Part shown: piece after piece, positions 7,034 through 10,878 of the stretch
Layout of the letters: each line of letters begins with the position of its first letter
How positions within the stretch are numbered: position 1 is the first letter of the stretch
DNA from: Anaerolinea sp.
GTDB lineage: Bacteria > Chloroflexota > Anaerolineae > Anaerolineales > Villigracilaceae
Direction of reading: 5' to 3'
Assembly (NCBI GenBank): GCA_020720965.1
Contig: DYNS01000067.1
Coordinates: forward strand, 1-10,878
Length of the DNA stretch: 10,878 nt
Translations under genes and position numbers: made by a program
Notes under the pieces: generated by a model
Seen by the model: only the letters and a program-made list of their open reading frames with translations
What the model was told of the DNA's origin: nothing
The model's database searches: none

Positions 7034-7200
7034 TGTGATTTTGTCTCCTGTACCAATAATTGCCTTGCCAGGGCGGTGTAGGCGGCTGAAATTTCAATGC
7101 CGATGTAATGGCGTTTCAGGCTCCGGGCTGCTCTCAGGGTTGTGCCGCTCCCTGAGAAGCAGTCCAGCACCAGGGTTTCAACGTATAGGGCGGCTATCAT
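7027..7200 (-). pseudogene. C-terminal fragment of a DNA N4/N6-methyltransferase (motifs I and II)
   Basis: I translated this 57-aa frame by hand; it begins with ATG at 7200 and ends with TAG at 7029-7027. It contains LVLDCFSGSGTT, which is motif I (the AdoMet-binding FxGxG loop), followed by HYIGIEIS, which is motif II with its acidic residue. AAYTALARQLL then matches the usual end of such enzymes. In beta-type DNA methyltransferases these motifs sit at the C-terminus, as here. The (D/N/S)PPY motif and the target recognition region that should precede them are missing; the nuclease-type gene 7197-8027 stands in their place. An in-frame stop lies just upstream, so this is not a continuation of that gene. 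The start overlaps its stop as ATGA, so the fragment may still be translated. As it stands it could not methylate DNA alone. Confidence 0.75.
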
Positions 7201-8027
7201 TGGACCTCAATTTCAAGGTGCAGGCGCCGCAGTTCTCTCAGCACAGGGGCGACATCATTAAACCAGTAGTATTCGGTGAGGCTGCCCAGACGGTACTGGC
7301 TGTGGCGGTAACGGTATTTCCAGTATCGTTCCAGCCGCCCGGCATGTTGCCAGACCCCTAATGGTTTTATCTCCGAGTCAGGGAGATACGGCTTTATGTC
7401 TCTGGCTATCTCAGAGAGCCGGGTTTCCAGCGGTCGGGAGGTGATGCCTATTTTGTAGACGTGACCTGTCACCTGCAGGAAGTACAGACTTGCCTCGTGC
7501 AGCCGCGCGATTTGCGTTTCGTAGAGCATCAGGTCTATGCTCCCCATCTGTTCTGTCTCCCTTTTGAGTTTCTCCCGCATAATTCTTATTTCATCCGCCT
7601 GGACGGCGGCAAAAAGAGGCAGGGATAGCGTTCCCAGGCTAATTTCCCCTTTCCTGGTGACATCGTAACTGCCCATCCGTCCCCGGTATGGATTCCAGGC
7701 GATAAAGCCTCCACTTTCCAACCTGCCTGTAGCACGCTTATCTCCATATCCATAATTGTAGATTCTGCGCAGGGCAGCCATTTCGGTTGGGGTCAGGTGG
7801 TAAAAGTCGTAGTACAGAGGCAGCAGGGGCAGAACCCGCTTGGCGCGTACCGAATGGCAAGTGTCGCCAGAATGCGCAAAATGCCAGGTATTTTGCCTCC
7901 CCCGCCGCGCTATCACCCCTTCCCCGCAGTAAGGGCAGGTATATCCCCCGCTTGTGTCTGCCTCAGAAACATGCACAAGCCCGGATTGGCGGCTGCTCAG
8001 GGCGTATTCCAACCAGACGCTGTTCAT
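7197..8027 (-). CDS. CoiA-like zinc domain fused to a T5orf172/MUG113 (GIY-YIG-like) nuclease domain
   Basis: From ATG at 8027 this gives 276 aa. Residues 28-58 carry YTCPYCGEGVIARRG...WHFAHSGDTC, the C-x2-C...HFAH pattern of the N-terminal domain of CoiA-type proteins (C31, C34, H49, H52, C57). The middle is mixed and partly helical. Residues 180-260 match the T5orf172/MUG113 group of GIY-YIG-like nucleases: LYFLQVTGHVYKIGIT, then PLETRLSEI with the likely catalytic Arg203, then RLERYW with the likely catalytic Glu233, then the terminal EYYWF. Such domains are common in phages and mobile DNA. The frame is open to 8153, but ATG 8027 is preferred because it forms an ATGA overlap with the methyltransferase N-terminal fragment. 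The gene sits exactly between two methyltransferase pieces, which suggests homing-like insertion or replacement. Domain assignment is fairly secure; substrate and function are not. Confidence 0.75.
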   Translation of the reverse strand: MNSVWLEYALSSRQSGLVHVSEADTSGGYTCPYCGEGVIARRGRQNTWHFAHSGDTCHSVRAKRVLPLLPLYYDFYHLTPTEMAALRRIYNYGYGDKRATGRLESGGFIAWNPYRGRMGSYDVTRKGEISLGTLSLPLFAAVQADEIRIMREKLKRETEQMGSIDLMLYETQIARLHEASLYFLQVTGHVYKIGITSRPLETRLSEIARDIKPYLPDSEIKPLGVWQHAGRLERYWKYRYRHSQYRLGSLTEYYWFNDVAPVLRELRRLHLEIEVQ

Positions 8028-8098
8028 CCCACGCTGCCGCTCGGCATCAAGCGCATGTACGGAAGGCAGTCCCCGTGATGCAGGGTGACGTTGTTCAT
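8024..8098 (-). pseudogene. N-terminal fragment of a DNA methyltransferase
   Basis: A 24-codon frame starts at ATG 8098 and ends at TGA 8026-8024. Its product begins MNNVTLHHGDCLPYMRLMP and continues SGSVG. This is the familiar opening of beta-type DNA methyltransferases (hGDcle.l..lp..SVDl...DPPY), broken off just where SVD and the catalytic DPPY strand should follow. The start overlaps the stop of the 63-aa gene as ATGA, and the premature stop overlaps the ATG of the nuclease-type gene, again as ATGA. By itself a 24-aa frame is weak evidence. The case rests on the matching C-terminal fragment 0.83 kb downstream on the same strand. Confidence 0.6.
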
Positions 8099-8286
8099 AC
8101 GGTTTTTCCTGCCCTGGCGTTGGGGTTGTCCTGGGGTGCAACGACTTCCACAACTTTCACCACGAGCATGACTCTGCCGTTTCTCTGAGCAAGCGCGGTT
8201 GCCTGTTCCAGAGCGGCGGGCAAGGTTGCTGCGTCATCGGACAAGGATTTCAGCGCCTTGTTTTCGATTATCAAATAATCAGACAT
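8095..8286 (-). CDS. Small hypothetical protein, 63 aa
   Basis: ATG at 8286 is preceded by AAAGGA about 8 bases away. The product (MSDYLIIENKALKSLSDDAA...) has a short strand-like start, a central Ala/Leu-rich helix (PAALEQATALAQRNG) and a Val-rich strand (RVMLVVKVVEVVA). It is small, soluble and without a recognised family. The helix plus hydrophobic strand arrangement would suit a small dimerising or partner protein. Its stop overlaps the start of the methyltransferase N-terminal fragment as ATGA, so the two were probably translationally coupled when the methyltransferase was intact. Confidence 0.65.
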   Translation of the reverse strand: MSDYLIIENKALKSLSDDAATLPAALEQATALAQRNGRVMLVVKVVEVVAPQDNPNARAGKTV

Positions 8287-8321
8287 GATGTTTTCCTTTC
8301 GGGCGTAGGCTCTGCCCGCTC

Positions 8322-8543
8322 TTATTCACTGCTTGCATGATGAGCAGCGCTCTCACACATCTCAATAATTTTGTAAAACGGTTCCATGTTTTCGGGCAGA
8401 TACGGGGGGACAACCCCCGACCATTCACCCATTTGGGTCTCGGCGTACTCCTTGATTTCAGTGAGTGCGTCTCGTAGGACATTGGATTCACGGACAAGTC
8501 CGCGAATTTGCTCAACATTTGCAATTGCTTTTTGGGGTAACAT
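8322..8543 (-). CDS. Small hypothetical protein, 73 aa
   Basis: ATG at 8543 has a strong ribosome binding site (AAAAGGAG, 4-5 bases upstream). The product is mostly helical and acidic: MLPQKAIANVEQIRGLVRES, then DALTEIKEYAETQMGEW, a short VVPPYLPENM turn and a final FYKIIEMCESAAHH helix. No zinc, nucleotide-binding or membrane motif is seen. It lies 39 bases after the replication-type gene and 35 bases before the 63-aa gene, on the same strand. Function unknown; a helical DNA-element-encoded accessory protein is the most that can be said. Confidence 0.65.
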   Translation of the reverse strand: MLPQKAIANVEQIRGLVRESNVLRDALTEIKEYAETQMGEWSGVVPPYLPENMEPFYKIIEMCESAAHHASSE

Positions 8544-8582
8544 GATTCTCCTTTTGCCAGGTAGAGGCAGACATTGGTGCGC

Positions 8583-9947
8583 TCATCGCGCCGTTCCCAC
8601 CGCAAACGATACGGACTCAATCCCCCTCCCCATTCGACCAAAGATGACCAGGCAGTCATCCGAGATGCGCTCCCGCAGCCAGTCTGCTGCGAATTGATTC
8701 CGCGCAACAACCCGTAGGGTCTTTTCCGCCACCGCCACGCCCCGGCTGCCCTGCACCCAGGTCTCAAACGATGCGCGGGGCATCTCATCCTGGAGCAAAG
8801 CCTTGGTAGATTCCCAAATTTCTTGTGCCACCGGGTCGGTAGCTTCGATTTCTTCTTCGTCTTCAAAAGCATCCGGCTCCTCATCCGCTGGCTCCGTGTG
8901 GGTATGCCCGGTCAGGAGGTGTTCGTTCAATTCCCGGCGGGTCCGAAAACCGGCATGACAAAACGGGCAAACCCCCTCAAACATGCCAATGAACTCTAGG
9001 AATTCGGCGGGCATCTCCTGCAGGTGCGAAAGGCTGCGCGGTTCCTTTTTTTCCAACCGGCGGCGTATCATCCCCACCGGATTCTTGAACTCCGGGTTGC
9101 GCCGCGCATCGAGATACCCCTTGCAAATCCAGGCGAGTGCGACTTTGGGGGATAAATCCGGCGCAAACAGGCTTGGTTCCAGATGGTCGCCAAACAAAAT
9201 ATCCATGCCCGCCAGTATTTTTTCCAAACTGGGGAATTTGGATTCTGGAAAAACAGCCGTGACTCTGCTTTCCACGACCTGCTCGGTTTTTTGTGCCGCG
9301 CCGGGTGTCGAAAAATTCAAATTCGGGTTCATGATTGATGATGATGATGAGGTTTGATGAAATTTAATTAATTCATCATCATCATCAATCAATTGATTGA
9401 TTGAACCCTGATTTTCCCCGCCAGAATCCGATTTTTTCGGATTCTGGCACCGTTTTTTGCCGTCTTCGGGCAAAGTTTCGCTTCCAGAATCCGATTTTTT
9501 CGGACTCTGGATTTGCCCTTCGCGGTTTTCGGGCAAAGTTTCGCTTCCAGAATCCGATTTTTTCGGACTCTGGATTTGTCCTTCGCTGTCTGCAGCAGGC
9601 AAATCCACAATGGTACCCACCCTCTGAGGTTCTTCGATGTCTTCTTCCGCGGTAATCCCAGCCTGCTTTCCCACCATTCCCAGCGCACGCGGGTTGATGC
9701 CAGGCAGCAGCATGTCGTAGCCCTCTGCCAATCCAAAAATGCTCTCGCCATGCGCCAACTTGTTCTCTCGCACCAGTCCGTAATTGGTCAGCACATCCAA
9801 CGCTTCACGGATACTGTCCGGTTTGTAATCGGTATAGGTACAAAGCACCTTTACGGTCATCGCCTGCCGGGTTAAGAGGAGGGCGAACAGAATGCTGGCT
9901 GGTGCGCCCTTGACCGAGCGCGTGAACATCATGGGGTTTTGCATCAT
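8583..9947 (-). CDS. Candidate replication initiator: winged helix, C2H2 finger and C-terminal DnaA domain-I-like module
   Basis: This encodes 454 aa; GGAG lies 6 bases before ATG 9947. Residues about 15-75 form a winged-helix DNA-binding domain (LTRQAMTVKVLCTYTDY, SIREALDVLTNYGLVREN). Residues 125-176 are a 21-aa repeat region (SPKKSDSG...). Asp- and Ser-runs follow near 186-205, then a helical domain near 215-320. Residues about 325-347 hold a classic C2H2 finger (CPFC...H-x4-H with 12 residues between Cys and His). Residues about 373-454 (AQEIWESTKALLQDEMPRAS, FETWVQG, RNQFAADWLRERI) resemble DnaA domain I, which recruits helicase and DiaA/HU-type partners. The combination, plus parM/parR-like neighbours and embedded repeats, suggests a plasmid-type initiator or loader. 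It lacks the AAA+ ATPase of DnaA. A transcriptional regulator is the main alternative. Confidence 0.65.
   Translation of the reverse strand: MMQNPMMFTRSVKGAPASILFALLLTRQAMTVKVLCTYTDYKPDSIREALDVLTNYGLVRENKLAHGESIFGLAEGYDMLLPGINPRALGMVGKQAGITAEEDIEEPQRVGTIVDLPAADSEGQIQSPKKSDSGSETLPENREGQIQSPKKSDSGSETLPEDGKKRCQNPKKSDSGGENQGSINQLIDDDDELIKFHQTSSSSSIMNPNLNFSTPGAAQKTEQVVESRVTAVFPESKFPSLEKILAGMDILFGDHLEPSLFAPDLSPKVALAWICKGYLDARRNPEFKNPVGMIRRRLEKKEPRSLSHLQEMPAEFLEFIGMFEGVCPFCHAGFRTRRELNEHLLTGHTHTEPADEEPDAFEDEEEIEATDPVAQEIWESTKALLQDEMPRASFETWVQGSRGVAVAEKTLRVVARNQFAADWLRERISDDCLVIFGRMGRGIESVSFAVGTAR
9332..9401. repeat. AT-rich inverted repeat and 18-bp palindrome inside the replication-type gene (candidate unwinding element)
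   Basis: A 19-bp perfect inverted repeat (9332-9350 and 9373-9391) made largely of TGA/TCA triplets encloses a 22-base, almost purely A/T spacer (ATGAAATTTAATTAATT). Overlapping its right arm is a perfect 18-bp palindrome, ATCAATCAATTGATTGAT (9384-9401). The segment is in frame and encodes an Asp run and a Ser run. It lies 20 bases from the first 63-bp repeat. High AT content next to iteron-like repeats is the normal layout of a replication origin, but this is inferred. Confidence 0.7.
9421..9573. repeat. Three 63-bp-spaced palindromic repeats inside the replication-type gene (iteron-like)
   Basis: A 27-bp hairpin sequence occurs three times at 9421-9447, 9484-9510 and 9547-9573, always 63 bases apart. 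The first copy has perfect 11-bp arms (CCAGAATCCGA / TCGGATTCTGG) around TTTTT; the other two have one arm mismatch. The spacers are also conserved (TTCGGGCAAAGTTTCGCTT twice). In one spacer, TTTGCCC (9512-9518) pairs with GGGCAAA (9531-9537). The protein sequence repeats with a 21-aa period. Spacing of six DNA turns (63 bp) would put every copy on the same helix face, as expected for initiator binding sites. Confidence 0.85.
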
Positions 9948-10005
9948 AGGTAACTCCGTTTTCTTGTACCCAAAAAATCAGGTTAAGTTTTTTCGTGCAA
10001 AATAA

Positions 10006-10236
10006 TCAGGACAAAAAGTTGTCCAGGCTTTCCAAAAGTTCCTCATCTTCGGGCAGGTCATCCAGCACAACCTGGAGACCGCCGGAGCGCATGGCGGATT
10101 TGATGAACGCAGAACGCTTGCCGCGAGGCACCGTGCGAAAAGCCTCTATCAGGTCATCATCTTCGCCTTCCCGCAGGCTCAGGTGTACCTGGATGCGCGT
10201 CACCGTTACCGCAAGTTTGGGTCGTCCCAGCGCCAT
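10006..10236 (-). CDS. Ribbon-helix-helix candidate, ParR-like partition adaptor
   Basis: This encodes 76 aa. ATG at 10236 begins 3 bases after the stop of the actin-like gene, and its AAGGA site overlaps that stop. The N-terminal 55 residues (GRPKLAVTVTRIQVHLSLRE followed by DDDLIEAFRTVPRGKRSAFIKSAM) fit a ribbon-helix-helix fold: one basic strand and two helices with a glycine/basic turn. The acidic C-terminal tail (DDLPEDEELLESLDNFLS) would suit binding to the actin filament tip, as in ParR. In type II partition systems a ParR dimer binds centromere repeats and couples them to ParM filaments. Size, position directly after the actin gene and fold agree. A simple CopG-type autoregulator is the alternative. 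Confidence 0.7.
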   Translation of the reverse strand: MALGRPKLAVTVTRIQVHLSLREGEDDDLIEAFRTVPRGKRSAFIKSAMRSGGLQVVLDDLPEDEELLESLDNFLS

Positions 10237-10239
10237 CGA

Positions 10240-10878
10240 CTATTCCTTCTTGCTGGATAACTTGCTCATCTTCCACAAGCCGCGTGCAATCGCCATCACC
10301 GGCTGCTGCGGCACATGAGCCTTGCCGTCAAATTTGAAAGGCAGGTTCTTCAGCAGCAGCGCCCCGCCACCCATCAACAGCACGGTCTCAAAACGCCGCC
10401 ATGCGCTGCCCCACTGCCGTTCCACCACGCCCATCACCTCGCGCTCCCAAATGGGCAGCGCAGTGGAGATGTCCAGGCTGCCAGAACGGAGCATCATGTC
10501 CAACTCCCCCATCGAATACAACCGCTGCCCGTTCACTATCTCCAACAAGCGCCGCACCCCGCTGGCTGCCCCGGTCGTGAAGCGCTGCACCGGGACCCGG
10601 TCGCGCACCACCAGCAGTTCCACCGTCCCAAAACCGATGCTGATGATGCCCACCTCCGCCCGGAAGGCTTTCTTCCGCTCCGGGATGAACTTCCCGCCCT
10701 CATCCAGCAAATAGTCAAACAACCCCCCACTCACCTGGCTGGCAAGTTTCACCTCTGCCACCTCCAGGTTGTAGGTCTGCCCATCGGCAGCCCAGGTATG
10801 CCTGCCCTTCATCCACCGGCGTAGATTCTCCTTTGTCGCCTCGGCAAATGTGATCTTGTTCGAGCGTGCAGTGCCGAT
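10240..10878 (-). CDS. ParM/Alp-like actin-type ATPase (5' end beyond window)
   Basis: The frame is open to the right edge, giving 212 C-terminal residues; an internal ATG at 10812 is not the true start. VGIISIGFGTVELLVV aligns with the second phosphate-binding loop of actin/ParM proteins, and VLLMGGGALLLKNL matches the adenosine-binding GGG motif. The Gly-rich and hydrophobic spacing between them (GAASGVRRLLEIVNG... SMGELDMMLRSG) is typical of StbA/ParM relatives of plasmids and phages. Such proteins polymerise with ATP and push plasmid copies apart. The usual Asp of the phosphate-2 loop is Ser here, and the usual second Asp is Glu. A small ribbon-helix-helix gene follows at 3 bases, completing a parMR-like pair. 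The upstream part with phosphate loop 1 and the centromere would lie off the window. Confidence 0.75.
   Translation of the reverse strand: MGTARSNKITFAEATKENLRRWMKGRHTWAADGQTYNLEVAEVKLASQVSGGLFDYLLDEGGKFIPERKKAFRAEVGIISIGFGTVELLVVRDRVPVQRFTTGAASGVRRLLEIVNGQRLYSMGELDMMLRSGSLDISTALPIWEREVMGVVERQWGSAWRRFETVLLMGGGALLLKNLPFKFDGKAHVPQQPVMAIARGLWKMSKLSSKKE

Noticed and set aside
8028..8153. Extension of the nuclease-type gene to an earlier start at 8153
   Set aside because: The extra 42 residues are low-complexity and cover the methyltransferase N-terminal fragment and the end of the 63-aa gene. ATG 8027 forms a clean ATGA overlap.
8279..8884. Minus-strand 201-codon frame overlapping the replication-type gene
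   Set aside because: It overlaps the DnaA-like C-terminal module and the 73-aa gene in another frame and has a basic, featureless product; both overlapped genes have better ribosome binding sites or domains.
9421..9573. CRISPR array
   Set aside because: The 27-bp repeats have 36-bp intervals, but the intervals are themselves similar to each other and everything lies in an open reading frame, so they are not spacers.
9948..10005. Regulatory signal between the ParR-like and replication-type genes, with AATCAGG at 9976-9982 and 10004-10010
   Set aside because: Two 7-base direct repeats in a short A/T-rich gap are too weak to call an operator, and no clear -35/-10 pair is visible.

Overview
The window reads as part of a conjugative plasmid or an integrative conjugative element from a bacterium with fairly GC-rich DNA. 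Every gene I accept lies on the minus strand, so the map reads from right to left. The Thr/Pro/Ala-rich stalk of the large secreted protein, with its TATPTxTxT style, and the secretion genes beside it suggest Chloroflexota (Anaerolineae-like). That assignment is an inference from style, because no rRNA or marker gene is present.

Right third (about 8.0-10.9 kb) is the maintenance block. It holds the C-terminal part of a ParM-like actin ATPase, a small ribbon-helix-helix candidate ParR, and a 454-aa replication-type protein. That protein has an N-terminal winged helix, a C2H2 zinc finger and a C-terminal DnaA domain-I-like module. Its gene contains three palindromic 63-bp repeats and an AT-rich 19-bp inverted repeat. 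Together these look like an origin of replication embedded in the initiator gene. Two small uncharacterised genes follow.

Middle (about 6.6-8.1 kb) holds the most unusual structure. A DNA methyltransferase appears to be split in two. A 24-aa N-terminal piece (GDC...SGSV) lies upstream, and a 57-aa C-terminal piece (motif I LDCFSGSGTT and IGIEI) lies downstream. Between them is a 276-aa gene with a CoiA-like zinc site and a T5orf172/MUG113 (GIY-YIG-like) nuclease domain. The central catalytic part of the methyltransferase, including the (D/N/S)PPY motif, is absent. Both junctions are ATGA stop/start overlaps, so the three reading frames could be translated as a coupled series. A 142-aa unknown gene follows, then a strong bidirectional hairpin terminator.

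Left part (1-6.5 kb) is a tightly packed envelope and secretion operon. Its order is a 51-aa small gene, a large secreted repeat protein with an SdrD_B-like end, a secreted M23 endopeptidase, a GT87-like multi-pass glycosyltransferase, a small membrane-anchored protein, and a VirB6/TrbL-like polytopic protein that runs off the left edge. A plausible joint role is assembly of a conjugation apparatus: the peptidase opens the wall, the VirB6-like protein forms the membrane channel, and the repeat protein acts as a surface stalk or adhesin that may be glycosylated by the neighbouring enzyme. No relaxase, VirB4 or VirD4 is in the window, so conjugation itself is inferred. No tRNA, rRNA, CRISPR array or insertion sequence was seen. 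No gene-free stretch exceeds 300 bases.
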